A program made the translations under genes and the position numbers. From GCA-2746365 sp963711255 (GTDB lineage Bacteria; Pseudomonadota; Gammaproteobacteria; SZUA-229), in the NCBI GenBank assembly GCA_963711255.1, contig CAVQDO010000014.1, positions 1 to 64,000 on the forward strand: DNA of 64,000 bases. The letters run 5' to 3'. The notes beneath the pieces were generated by a model. That model did not search any database. It worked only from the letters and a program-made list of their open reading frames with translations, and was not told the origin of the DNA. This document shows positions 28,247 through 36,696 of this stretch, one piece after another (position 1 is the stretch's first letter; each line of letters opens with the position of its first letter).

Positions 28247-28285
28247 TACCCTGTGACGGTATTGCACTATTGCCGTCACAGGGTA
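28247..28285 (+). promoter_or_regulatory. Perfect inverted repeat in front of the ECF sigma factor
   Basis: TACCCTGTGACGG (28247-28259) and CCGTCACAGGGTA (28273-28285) form a perfect 13-bp stem around a 13-nt loop. It lies just after the vWA gene stop and ends inside a candidate ATG, 11 nt before the preferred sigma-factor start at 28297. No T-tract follows, so it is not a normal terminator. It could hide the ribosome-binding region, stabilise the message, or bind a protein. Confidence 0.65.
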
Positions 28286-28296
28286 TGCTCTCGTCT

Positions 28297-28869
28297 ATGA
28301 TTAGCGATGAGGATTTAATGCGGCAATACCAGGCGGGCGATGCCAATGCCTTCTCTCAGCTGTATGAAAAATACAAAGGCGACGTTTATCGCTTTCTATC
28401 AAGACAGCTTGAGCCCGCAATCGCTGAAGAACTCTACCAGGATATCTGGATGAAATTGATACAGGCAAAAGACCGTTATCAACAAACTGCCAGTTTTCGA
28501 ACCTACCTGTATAGCATTACGCATAATCGTTTGCGTGATCATTGGCGAAAGCATGCAAACACTCAACAGCTGGTACATGATAATTCTCACGATGAGCAGT
28601 CAGCTGAAGAGTTAACCCTGGATGCTATTAATCATGATACAAACAATCCGGAAACAATTAATAATGACAGGCGCGCTGTTGAAGCTTTGCTGGAAGGCAT
28701 TCGCCTGTTACCGCAGGAACAACAGCAGGCTTTTTTATTGAAAAACGAATCCGGTTTAACAGTTGACGAAATTGCACATGTTATGCAGGCCAGTAAAGAA
28801 TCCACAAAAAGTCGCCTGCGTTATGCCATAAAAAAATTACGCAAACATCTTAGAGGTATCTGGCCATGA
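28297..28869 (+). CDS. RNA polymerase sigma factor, ECF (sigma-70) family
   Basis: Region 2 is clear (DEDLMRQYQAGDANAFSQLY, then AEELYQDIWMKLI and FRTYLYSITHNRLRDHWR), as is region 4 (LLPQEQQQAFLLKNESGLTVDEIA...STKSRLRYAIKKLRK). Both domains needed to bind the -10 and -35 elements are therefore present. The start at 28297 (MISDEDL) gives 190 residues, a normal ECF size. An in-frame start at 28222 would add 25 residues that read through the inverted repeat and look unlike protein. The downstream gene overlaps its stop by four bases (ATGA) and is a probable anti-sigma factor. Confidence 0.93.
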   Translation: MISDEDLMRQYQAGDANAFSQLYEKYKGDVYRFLSRQLEPAIAEELYQDIWMKLIQAKDRYQQTASFRTYLYSITHNRLRDHWRKHANTQQLVHDNSHDEQSAEELTLDAINHDTNNPETINNDRRAVEALLEGIRLLPQEQQQAFLLKNESGLTVDEIAHVMQASKESTKSRLRYAIKKLRKHLRGIWP

Positions 28870-29588
28870 GTGACAACAACAATATCACCGACATCAACGG
28901 TCATAACGATGCCGAGCTTGAAGCCCTGTACCAGCAGGCTGAAAAAATCATGCCACCCGATCACCTGGATGCCACTATTATAAATGCTGCACGCAACAAA
29001 GTTAGCCGTAAGCCTGCTGCATACCCGTGGTTTGGAAGTATTGCCGCCACCGTTGTCATCGGCTTATTAATCATACAGATTTACCCTGACATGGAAACTG
29101 AACAGCCAGCTCGCTCACTTTCAGAAGATAAAGATATTACCGCACAAACCAGACCGAATGAAATGAACCAACCCAAAACAGTTCGACTGGCAAAGGAATC
29201 AGCCGAACTGAAAAAACGTAAACAAGTCGCTTCACGAATGGCTGAGCAGGAAACACTATTAGCTGATGCAGAAATCGAAACGGCTGCGAAAACAGGAATC
29301 GCAAAACCAGCAGCATCACCAAAAGCAGCAGCATCTATCGATTCAAAAACTGGTAATATCAATACACTCAACGCATTCAGCGATTCGCTAATGCCCGTTA
29401 CTCAAACGGTAGCTGGCGCAGCACCCCGATCAAAACTGGACGCCAGTGCAGAAGGTTTGCTTTCACGTATCGAAGAGTTTATTAAAACAGGTGAAACTGA
29501 AAAAGCCCGAGAATTACTAAAAGAACTAAAAAAGAAATACCCGGACTTTAAGATCAAAGCTGAGATTACAGAAAAACTCGAAAATTAA
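28866..29588 (+). CDS. Probable anti-sigma factor, single-pass membrane protein
   Basis: 240 residues, starting in an ATGA overlap with the sigma-factor stop. One membrane segment (about 57-72, GSIAATVVIGLLIIQIY) separates a short acidic cytoplasmic N-terminus from a long Ala/Lys/Glu-rich outer segment. The last 45 residues (RIEEFIKTGETEKARELLKELKKKYPDFK) look like one TPR-type helical pair. I do not recognise a named family. The anti-sigma role is inferred from position and topology, which match many ECF partner genes. No zinc-binding HxxxCxxC motif is visible, so it would not be a ZAS-type anti-sigma factor. Confidence 0.7.
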   Translation: MSDNNNITDINGHNDAELEALYQQAEKIMPPDHLDATIINAARNKVSRKPAAYPWFGSIAATVVIGLLIIQIYPDMETEQPARSLSEDKDITAQTRPNEMNQPKTVRLAKESAELKKRKQVASRMAEQETLLADAEIETAAKTGIAKPAASPKAAASIDSKTGNINTLNAFSDSLMPVTQTVAGAAPRSKLDASAEGLLSRIEEFIKTGETEKARELLKELKKKYPDFKIKAEITEKLEN

Positions 29589-29612
29589 TAAGCTTGTAAC
29601 TATAGCAGAAGC

Positions 29613-29680
29613 CATTTCGCCCAACGGGAGAAATCTTAATCACAACTGGATAAGATTTCTCCCGTTTGTTGAAATGACAG
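29613..29680. repeat. Family C inverted repeat between convergent genes, likely terminator
   Basis: CATTTCGCCCAACGGGAGAA...TCTTA pairs with TAAGATTTCTCCCGTTTGTT... across a 12-nt loop. It lies between the 3' ends of the probable anti-sigma gene (+) and the dsrC/tusE-like gene (-). The placement suits a bidirectional terminator, although neither side has a strong T-tract. Confidence 0.6.
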
Positions 29681-29742
29681 CAGTACCTTATAAGTTCTTC
29701 CGCTACCATACAAATCAAGTGTCATTGGCAAACGCCAGTCGC

Positions 29743-30075
29743 CTACGCACTTCTGCAATGACAGTCCTGTAAGCCAGCTATTTTACACGCCAGTTCGCAG
29801 CCACCCTCTCCAAATAAACCTTCAAGACGCTGCCTGGTACATGGCGTTTCCGGGCTGATTTGCTTGCTAAGCTTTTTAATAATTTCCCTTGGGTCTGGTG
29901 CAATTCCATACTCTGCCTGGTAGTCCCTTAAAAAGTTAATAACGTGCCAGTGGCATTCCGTTAAATCCAGATCATTTTCTTTTGCTAGCGTTCTGGCAAA
30001 ATCTTTGCTCCATGCATCAAAATTGATCAGGTACCCTTTGGCATTTAATTCTAATTGTGTACTTTGGTTTAACAT
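29743..30075 (-). CDS. DsrC/TusE-family sulfur-relay protein
   Basis: 110 residues from the ATG at 30075, which has a GGAGG ribosome-binding site 4 nt upstream. A 21-codon longer frame to 30138 lacks such a site. Family marks include GYL.NFDAWSKDFA, LTECHWHVINFLRDYQAEYGIAP, and an end resembling GGCELACKIAGLQ. These proteins accept persulfide sulfur on C-terminal cysteines, in tRNA thiolation (TusE) or sulfur oxidation or reduction (DsrC). The usual end has a penultimate Cys eleven residues after the first. Here the end is LQDCHCRSA, with cysteines at spacings 8 and 10 and three residues after. An FNR-type site lies upstream, unlike a housekeeping TusE. Neither dsr nor other tus genes are in the window. 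Confidence 0.85.
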   Translation of the reverse strand: MLNQSTQLELNAKGYLINFDAWSKDFARTLAKENDLDLTECHWHVINFLRDYQAEYGIAPDPREIIKKLSKQISPETPCTRQRLEGLFGEGGCELACKIAGLQDCHCRSA

Positions 30076-30148
30076 CTCGCCTCCACTAATAAGCTGACTA
30101 TTCAAGTTTCCTCTCAGTTCAATTGTTGCTAGTGGCAAAGAGTTTGTA

Positions 30149-30162
30149 TTGATTTATATCAA
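30149..30162 (-). promoter_or_regulatory. FNR/ANR-type binding site
   Basis: TTGATTTATATCAA fits the FNR-family consensus TTGAT-N4-ATCAA in all ten fixed positions. Its centre is about 80 nt upstream of the start codon at 30075. If it acts as a class II site at -41.5, transcription would start near 30114, and a weak -10 (AACAAT) falls at the right place. This predicts induction under low oxygen. Confidence 0.6.
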
Positions 30163-30504
30163 TTCGAGGAAAGTAAGCCCATACAATTATTAAGGGTTAT
30201 ATAAGCGTATTTTATTAGCGTTTAATCGGACGATTTTACGACTTTAGAATAGTTATAATTTACAACGACATAATAAATATTATAACTTTATAAATTGCTA
30301 ATGCATTTTTTATTAACAAAATAGCAATTATAGCTTCGCGTTACAATGATGCCCTACTAACTAACATGCTAACTCTGTTTTATTTTGAAAGTGGTTTGCA
30401 TGCGATCAACGATAAAGCCGCATTTAAAAGTATGGCCGCCTGTCAATGAAACCAGTATCAGCAGATAATCTTGAGGCCAACGTTAAAGGGCGAACATTGA
30501 GCAC

Positions 30505-30531
30505 AAACAAAAACGGCTCCCGAAGGAGCCG
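30505..30531 (-). terminator. Rho-independent terminator of the peroxidase gene
   Basis: On the - strand CGGCTCC and GGAGCCG form a perfect 7-bp GC-rich stem around the tetraloop TTCG, followed by TTTTTGTTTG. It lies 40 nt after the peroxidase stop codon. Confidence 0.85.
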
Positions 30532-30570
30532 CCATTGATTACCCTTTAATCGTTAAAAATTACTTAATCC

Positions 30571-31950
30571 TCACTTAGAAACATAAACAACAATGTCTCT
30601 CAGCGAAAGCTCGTGATCCGAACAGGCGATTTTTTTATTTGGCTCCCAGCATTCAGCATTCAGATATGAAGTTGAACATTGTGTCAGCATTGCGCCAAAC
30701 ATTTCCATCAAAATAGCACTGCCAACACGACCCAAACCATCACCAAATTTAGATTCCCGAAGGATATAGAAAAATAGTGGTGTTTTTTCATTTAATTCAT
30801 CTTTAAGCTCACGTGATAATGCATTGTAACCACGAACTTGAGGTAACTTTAAATTGAAATCAGGATCAATGTCATAACCACAATCGGCTAATGCTGCGGC
30901 CACATCCTGTCCTGATGGAAGCCCCAGGCTTCTGCCTCTCAATAGATTACGAAATGACAGGGAACGTTTCTTCGGATTAGGCTCCCCATTTCGCATGAAC
31001 GGTAAGTCGTTTAATTCTTTTGCTAACAGTTCATCAATCTCTCGACTCTTCGCGTAAGGTGTATTATCAATATCCAGTAGAAAACGCCAGTCAACGGTGA
31101 GTTTTTCAGGTATCGCTGTAAACCCGGTTGTACCAAAGTTTTCAGCAAATAACTCCACTTTTTTATATTTACTATTAACGGGATAAACAGAGCGCACCAT
31201 GGAATGCCCGAAACGATAAGCGGCAACGCTAAACTCAACAGGCATAATGAGTTTTCCACATTCATCGGTACACAGTTTGAACGGGTAATTGTGACGATAC
31301 ATATTGTTCAGGGCAAACTCATATACAACGGGATCACAAACTCGTTTTAGAAAGTCATGTAGAACAATATACTGATAATGATAGCGTGTTTCTTTTTGAG
31401 CTTCTTCAAAATCAAGCCCCGAATCAATTAATTTATTATGAAAACGAAGAAAGACCAGCTGCAATTGTGAGACGAACAGATTTTCATCATTGCGTGGATC
31501 TCCAATTAATGCGGTACCGTCTTTTGCACGTGCCAGATCATTGGGGTTCGTCTTATTACCGGTCAATAATTTTTTAGTATCACCATCATACAAATGTGGC
31601 GATGCTTCCGGGCCAAAACCATACACGCAGTCAAGATCAAGACTGGCGGATCGTAAGTTTGGTAATTTTTCAGCTTCTTGTACCTGGTCACTTTCCAGGC
31701 AGGACGTTACATCGAGCGTAATATCGTGATCTATAAACTGCGCAAAAAATGTGTAAGCCGCAGGAATATTACTATCTTTACTGCTGCCGGTAGTATCCAT
31801 CATACCACCTGGCTTTCCTAACTTTTCAATCAGTTCTGTTGAAGTGTAAAGCGCTTCGAGTTCTGGAAACATTCTTCCAAATGTACCAAGCCCCATGTGT
31901 GAACAACCTCGCGCTTGCGAGGTACCGTGATGTCTAACTGGATGTTTCAT
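30571..31950 (-). CDS. Animal-type haem peroxidase
   Basis: 459 residues of the animal haem peroxidase superfamily (PF03098-like), which uses H2O2 to oxidise halides or organic substrates. The distal haem motif FFAQFIDHDITL lies near residues 66-77. The segment GDPRNDEN...FLRFHNKL (about 148-170) follows, and the proximal haem histidine is in AYRFGHSMVRS (about 240-250). There is no evident signal peptide, and no dockerin, hemolysin-type repeat or other extension, so only the catalytic core is present. A good ribosome-binding site (AAGGAGAAG) and a sigma-70-like promoter precede it. It is a single-gene unit closed by its own terminator. The substrate cannot be told. Confidence 0.9.
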   Translation of the reverse strand: MKHPVRHHGTSQARGCSHMGLGTFGRMFPELEALYTSTELIEKLGKPGGMMDTTGSSKDSNIPAAYTFFAQFIDHDITLDVTSCLESDQVQEAEKLPNLRSASLDLDCVYGFGPEASPHLYDGDTKKLLTGNKTNPNDLARAKDGTALIGDPRNDENLFVSQLQLVFLRFHNKLIDSGLDFEEAQKETRYHYQYIVLHDFLKRVCDPVVYEFALNNMYRHNYPFKLCTDECGKLIMPVEFSVAAYRFGHSMVRSVYPVNSKYKKVELFAENFGTTGFTAIPEKLTVDWRFLLDIDNTPYAKSREIDELLAKELNDLPFMRNGEPNPKKRSLSFRNLLRGRSLGLPSGQDVAAALADCGYDIDPDFNLKLPQVRGYNALSRELKDELNEKTPLFFYILRESKFGDGLGRVGSAILMEMFGAMLTQCSTSYLNAECWEPNKKIACSDHELSLRDIVVYVSK

Positions 31951-32019
31951 CGCATCTTCTCCTTATGCTAGTGACCAGAAAAGTCACAACAACCTTCCTG
32001 GTTTGTTTTTTGAGCGGCT

Positions 32020-32048
32020 ATTATAAATAAAACGAGTCTAATTTTCTA
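32020..32048 (-). promoter_or_regulatory. Candidate sigma-70 promoter of the peroxidase gene
   Basis: On the - strand a perfect TATAAT (32020-32025) lies 17 nt after TAGAAA (32043-32048, four of six matches to the -35 consensus). The start codon is about 70 nt downstream. Confidence 0.45.
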
Positions 32049-32091
32049 CACATAGTTCCTATCTTTACAAAAAAGATAATAAATTTCATCG

Positions 32092-32120
32092 TAAAAAAAA
32101 CCGCCTTTCTGGAAGGCGGC
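32092..32120 (-). terminator. Rho-independent terminator of the RND efflux operon
   Basis: On the - strand GCCGCCTT and AAGGCGG form a GC-rich stem with a five-base loop, followed by eight or nine T residues. It begins 37 nt after the efflux pump stop codon. Confidence 0.9.
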
Positions 32121-32156
32121 TCAACAGAAAAATCCGACTTGGTGAGAAAAGACTTA

Positions 32157-35100
32157 TTACTTCACCAGCAAATGTAATTTTTTGTACATCACGGCGTAAT
32201 AAACCACGGGAATCACAATCAGTGTCAAGATAGTTGATACCAGTAATCCGAAAATTAATGAAATTGCCAGGCCGCCAAAAATCGGATCATCAATAATAAA
32301 GAAACCGCCAATCATTGCAGCGATACCGGTTAATACAATCGGTTTTGCACGCACAGCGGCAGAGCTGATAACCGCCTGCTGAAAGTCCATGCCTTCCTGT
32401 ACCTGCTGATTAATAAAATCAACCAGCAGAATTGAATTACGCACGATGATACCGGCAAGTGCGATCATACCGATCATGGAGGTTGCGGTGAATTGCGCAC
32501 CTAACAAAGCATGACCAGGCATGATACCGATAATGGTGAGTGGAATCGGCGCCATGATCACCAGCGGTACTTTATAGGAATGAAACTGTGCCACAACCAG
32601 CAGATAGATCATCAACAATCCAACGGCATAGGCAGCACCCATGTCGCGGAAGGTTTCATAAGTGACCTGCCATTCACCGTCCCATTTCAAACTGTATTCA
32701 TAAGGGTTCTCGGGCTGTTTGGTGTACCACTGCTCTAAAACGCCCTGCTCGTTTAATGTCCCGGAAATATCAAACATGCCATAAAGCGGGCTGTCCAGAT
32801 CACCGGCAAGATCAGCGGTTACGTATACCACTGGCAGCAGGTCTTTGTGGTAGATGTTCTTCTCACGCTCACCGCGCTGTATGTCGACCAGTTCGGTTAA
32901 TGGCACCAGGGTACCGCTAACTGAACGCACCTGCAGTGCCAGTACCTGTTCGATATCGGCTTTATCGGCATCAGCAAACTCAACACGAATCGGAACCGCG
33001 TACTTAAGATTTTTACCGTGCAGGTAAGTCACATCAGAACCGTTTAATACTGTTGTCAGTGCTTCAGCGATTACCTGTTGTGAGACACCAAGCCTTGATG
33101 CCTGCTGACGGTCAACCGCGATTGTCAGTTTCTCGGACGGGTATTCGACACTGTCATCAACATCGACAATATTATCGGTACTTTCAAAAATCGATCGCAG
33201 GGCTTTAGCCTGTTGAATCTGGCCCTGGTAATCCAGGCCATAAACCTCGGCAACAATGGGCGACATCACTGGCGGCCCCGGTGGCACTTCGACAATTTTC
33301 ACATTGCCGTTGTACTGACTGGCAATACGCTTTAACGGCTCGCGAACCGAAAGTGCGATTTCGTGGCTTTGCCTGTCACGCTCTGTTTTATCAACAAGGT
33401 TTACCTGAATATCACCCATGTTGACGCTTTCACGCAGATAATACTGACGCACCAGCCCGTTAAAACTAATTGGCGCCGCTGTACCCGCATAAATTTCATA
33501 ATCGGTAACTTCATCAAGACTGCCCAGGTATTGCCCCATCTCGTTTAATACACGGCTGGTCTGTTCAAGACTGGTACCTTCCGGCATATCCAGCACAACC
33601 TGGAACTCACCCTTGTTATCAGAGGGCAGCATTTTTAATACCACTGACTGCACCACCACCAGTGAAATAGCACCGGCGATTAACACCATAATCGAAGCCA
33701 GTAATAACCAGCGGTTACGATTGCCCTTATCGCCACCCAGGAACGGTGTCATGATGCGGCTAAAGAAGCGGTTTAAAGATGTGACCTGGTCATCGCCAGA
33801 TTCAGCAACATGATGCTCAGCCTGTTTCGCCAGCATGATATTAGTCAGCCACGGGGTAAACACAAAAGCCACCACCAGTGAAGCCAGCATTCCCATACTG
33901 GCATTAATTGGAATCGGGCTCATGTAAGGCCCCATCAAACCGGAAACAAATGCCATCGGCAATAAGGCTGCAATAACGGTGAACGTTGCCAGTATGGTCG
34001 GGCCGCCAACTTCATCAACGGCAACCGGTATCAGCTCGCTCAGTTTCTGCTTACCCATCGCCATATGCCGGTGAATATTTTCCACCACCACAATCGCATC
34101 ATCGACCAGGATACCGATAGAAAAAATCAGCGCGAACAAAGAAACCCTGTTCAGGGTAAAACCATAAGCCCAGGAGGCAAACAATGTTATCAGAAGCGTA
34201 ACGGCTACGGCTGCACCAACGATCAGGCCTTCACGCCAGCCAAGCGCCCACATCACCAGCAGGATAACCGCGATGGTTTCTATAATGAGTTTCTGTATCA
34301 GTTTTTCGGATTTATGCTGTGCCGTGGTTCCGTAATTGCGGGTAATACTTATCTCAACGTCATCAGGTATAAATGTACCTTTTAAGGCGTCCAGCCGTTT
34401 TATGACCTGGTTGGCAATATCAACGGCATTGGTGCCCGGTTTTTTCGCAATAGCCAGGGTCACCGCCGGTTTTAAATCATTGACCAACATGTCAGTAGAA
34501 GCATTGGCTTTACCGGCTGCAATAGAAACATATTGCGAAGGTGAATCGACACCGTATTCTATTTTAGCCACGTCACGCAAATAGACTGCCTTGCCATCAA
34601 AGACACCGACAATCAGTTCCGCAATTTCTTCTGTCGAGGTAAGGAAGGTGCCGGCCTGTAATAATATTTCGCTGTTATCCGCGGTTACACTTAAACCGGT
34701 GCGTGCAGTATTCGCAGAACGCAGCGCATTACCCAGGTCATTGATGTCAATGTTGTAACCCGATAACGCCTGTGGATCGAGCACCACGTGCATTACGCGT
34801 GCTGGACTGCCAATGGTATAAATGTCGCGCGTACCGGCTATGCGTTTTAATTCGGTTTCCAGTGCGTGCGCAACCTGGCTTAACTCATCCGCACCGGTCG
34901 CGTCATTTTTCGACCACAGGGTAGCAGCAATAATCGGCACATCATCGATGCCCTTGGGTTTAACTATGGGCTGCAGAACTCCGAGGTTTGACGGCAACCA
35001 GTCCTGATTCGAGTACAGTTTGTTATACAGGCGGACAATGGCATCGGTTCGATTTTCACCGACCAGAAACTGCACGGTCAGTACCGCCATGCCGGGAGTG

Positions 35101-35369
35101 GATGTGGAATAGACGTGATCGATGCCTTCAATTTCTGAAATCACCTGCTCTGCCGGTGTCGCTACCAGGCTTTCCACTTCTGCTGCAGTGGCGCCGGGAA
35201 AGGGAATAAACACATTGGCAAAGGTAACGTTAATCTGTGGATCTTCTTCACGCGGCGTAATCATTACCGCAAAGAGTCCAAGCAATACACCCACTAAAGC
35301 CAGCAGAGGTGTGATTTGTGTAGTTAAGAAATGTTTTGCGGTATTGCCGGAAATACCTAGCTTATTCAT
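32157..35369 (-). CDS. RND efflux pump inner-membrane permease
   Basis: Proton-driven exporter of the AcrB/HAE-type RND superfamily. The start ATG at 35369 overlaps the stop of the adaptor gene (ATGAATAA), giving 1070 residues. A 28-codon longer frame to 35453 reads through the adaptor gene and looks non-coding. Typical features are the first membrane helix followed by PREEDPQI, large porter loops, and twelve membrane segments. The proton-relay pair is in GILVDDAIVVVENIHRH (about residue 418). Further features are GGPTILATFTVIAALLPMAF, and MIGMIALAGIIVRNSILLVDF. The REEDPQ variant is common in pumps paired with a short adaptor. No outer-membrane channel gene is adjacent. Substrates cannot be predicted. 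It is closed by a strong terminator. Confidence 0.95.
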   Translation of the reverse strand: MNKLGISGNTAKHFLTTQITPLLALVGVLLGLFAVMITPREEDPQINVTFANVFIPFPGATAAEVESLVATPAEQVISEIEGIDHVYSTSTPGMAVLTVQFLVGENRTDAIVRLYNKLYSNQDWLPSNLGVLQPIVKPKGIDDVPIIAATLWSKNDATGADELSQVAHALETELKRIAGTRDIYTIGSPARVMHVVLDPQALSGYNIDINDLGNALRSANTARTGLSVTADNSEILLQAGTFLTSTEEIAELIVGVFDGKAVYLRDVAKIEYGVDSPSQYVSIAAGKANASTDMLVNDLKPAVTLAIAKKPGTNAVDIANQVIKRLDALKGTFIPDDVEISITRNYGTTAQHKSEKLIQKLIIETIAVILLVMWALGWREGLIVGAAVAVTLLITLFASWAYGFTLNRVSLFALIFSIGILVDDAIVVVENIHRHMAMGKQKLSELIPVAVDEVGGPTILATFTVIAALLPMAFVSGLMGPYMSPIPINASMGMLASLVVAFVFTPWLTNIMLAKQAEHHVAESGDDQVTSLNRFFSRIMTPFLGGDKGNRNRWLLLASIMVLIAGAISLVVVQSVVLKMLPSDNKGEFQVVLDMPEGTSLEQTSRVLNEMGQYLGSLDEVTDYEIYAGTAAPISFNGLVRQYYLRESVNMGDIQVNLVDKTERDRQSHEIALSVREPLKRIASQYNGNVKIVEVPPGPPVMSPIVAEVYGLDYQGQIQQAKALRSIFESTDNIVDVDDSVEYPSEKLTIAVDRQQASRLGVSQQVIAEALTTVLNGSDVTYLHGKNLKYAVPIRVEFADADKADIEQVLALQVRSVSGTLVPLTELVDIQRGEREKNIYHKDLLPVVYVTADLAGDLDSPLYGMFDISGTLNEQGVLEQWYTKQPENPYEYSLKWDGEWQVTYETFRDMGAAYAVGLLMIYLLVVAQFHSYKVPLVIMAPIPLTIIGIMPGHALLGAQFTATSMIGMIALAGIIVRNSILLVDFINQQVQEGMDFQQAVISSAAVRAKPIVLTGIAAMIGGFFIIDDPIFGGLAISLIFGLLVSTILTLIVIPVVYYAVMYKKLHLLVK

Positions 35370-36498
35370 TGCTACTAGCCTTCGATGATTGTTCACGACG
35401 CTGCTGCATCGCGACGATACCAGCCTGTATTGGATCCAGTGCCACACTTTCACCTTCGTTCAAACCCGACAGTACAACCTGAGATGTATGGTTCTTACTG
35501 CCTAAACGGATATGGCGAAAATTAACAGTACCGTTATCTTCAATAACATAAACCGCGGTGACTTCTGAACGGTATACGACACTTTGCTGCGGCACCATTA
35601 ACAGCACTCTTTCTCCGGTAACCAGTGATGCTTTTACAAACATACCCGGGAACAGCCCTTCAATACCTTCCGGCAAATCCAGCCTGACCTTGAATGTGTT
35701 AGAAGCGCGGTCAGCGATGGGGAATACGGTAATTTTTTCCACCGGTACCTGCACCTGTTCGCCTTCACCCAGTGCCGCATCAGTATAAACAAAGGCTTTG
35801 CCATAAACGCGAATTTTACTGATTAAGCTTTGCGGCACATCCACATTCACCCTGAGAGTATCGAGTGATACACCGGTCATTAATTTCGCCCCGGGCTGAA
35901 CCGTTTCGCCAATTTCTACATGACGCTCGGTAACGATTCCACTATAGGGTGCTGTTACTTTTGTATAGGATAACTGTTCACGTGCTTCTTCCAGGCTAGC
36001 CCGGGCAGAATCCAGTCGCGCTTTCGCCGCAGATAGCGCATGAGTTGCTTCATCCATACTTGATTTGGAAACTACTTTCTTGGCATAGATATCTTTAATT
36101 CGCACAAATTCATCTTTTGCCTTAGCAAGATGGGATATAGCCTCCTGTTCACCGGCCAGCGCTTTTTTCAGCTGCGCCTGCTGAGAGACATCTTTCAGAT
36201 GAATAATAACAGCGCCTTTTTCGACATAATCATCGACATCGACCAGCATCTGTTGAATGGTGCCTCCGGTTTGTGCCGACACGGTCGCTTTATTAATCGC
36301 TTCGACCACGCCATCTAGACGAAACTCCCGGCTTAATGTCTCAAGCCTGACCTTTTCCGTCTCAAGATCAGCGCTCGCTCCAGCCTGTGCAGCCGAAATG
36401 CCCGCAAACTGAACGGCGGTGAATATAAAGCCGTAAAACAGGACTTTAAGAAAAGAATGACGCGCCAGAAACTTAAGCTGTGAATTAACCATAATCAT
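35362..36498 (-). CDS. RND efflux periplasmic adaptor (membrane fusion protein)
   Basis: 378 residues of the HlyD/AcrA-type adaptor family, which links the RND permease to an outer-membrane channel. A signal sequence or anchor covers about 1-42 (ending ISAAQAG). The biotinyl-lipoyl half-motifs TVSAQTGGTIQQMLVDVDDYVEKG and VTAPYSGIVTERHVEIGETVQPG flank a coiled-coil hairpin (about 110-180), followed by beta-barrel and membrane-proximal domains. Its stop overlaps the permease start, so the two are co-translated. A palindromic operator-like site and a TATAAT box lie immediately upstream, and no regulator gene is adjacent. Confidence 0.95.
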   Translation of the reverse strand: MIMVNSQLKFLARHSFLKVLFYGFIFTAVQFAGISAAQAGASADLETEKVRLETLSREFRLDGVVEAINKATVSAQTGGTIQQMLVDVDDYVEKGAVIIHLKDVSQQAQLKKALAGEQEAISHLAKAKDEFVRIKDIYAKKVVSKSSMDEATHALSAAKARLDSARASLEEAREQLSYTKVTAPYSGIVTERHVEIGETVQPGAKLMTGVSLDTLRVNVDVPQSLISKIRVYGKAFVYTDAALGEGEQVQVPVEKITVFPIADRASNTFKVRLDLPEGIEGLFPGMFVKASLVTGERVLLMVPQQSVVYRSEVTAVYVIEDNGTVNFRHIRLGSKNHTSQVVLSGLNEGESVALDPIQAGIVAMQQRREQSSKASSNE

Positions 36499-36518
36499 GC
36501 CCGATACTGTAAAACGCT

Positions 36519-36544
36519 ATTATATATTAGAAAACTCTAATATA
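36519..36544 (-). promoter_or_regulatory. Palindromic operator overlapping the efflux operon promoter
   Basis: TATATTAGA and TCTAATATA form a perfect 9-4-9 palindrome at 36523-36544, and a consensus TATAAT on the - strand sits at 36519-36524, about 20 nt before the start codon. The layout fits a dimeric helix-turn-helix repressor (TetR, MarR or ArsR type) blocking the promoter. Which regulator binds cannot be told, and none is encoded nearby. Confidence 0.6.
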
Positions 36545-36696
36545 GATGCAATAATCGTAAATACAATGTTAATTAATCAAAATTGTTAGTTTAATTAGAA
36601 AGATACTAACGCTTAATCTACAAGAGTAAAACCTGAATGTGAGGCTAAAGTATGTAATTACGCACTTATTCTGCGTAAACAGGCCTATAAATTGGC

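Larger units (their letters stand above)
30139..30570. other. Intergenic region upstream of the DsrC/TusE-like gene
   Basis: About 430 AT-rich bases between the peroxidase stop and the dsrC/tusE-like gene. It contains the FNR-type site at 30149-30162 and the peroxidase terminator at 30505-30531. I see no coding signal on either strand. Confidence 0.5.

Noticed and set aside
35370..35453. 28-codon N-terminal extension of the RND permease
   Set aside because: It overlaps the adaptor gene, is unlike an RND start, and the ATG at 35369 sits in a classic stop-start overlap.
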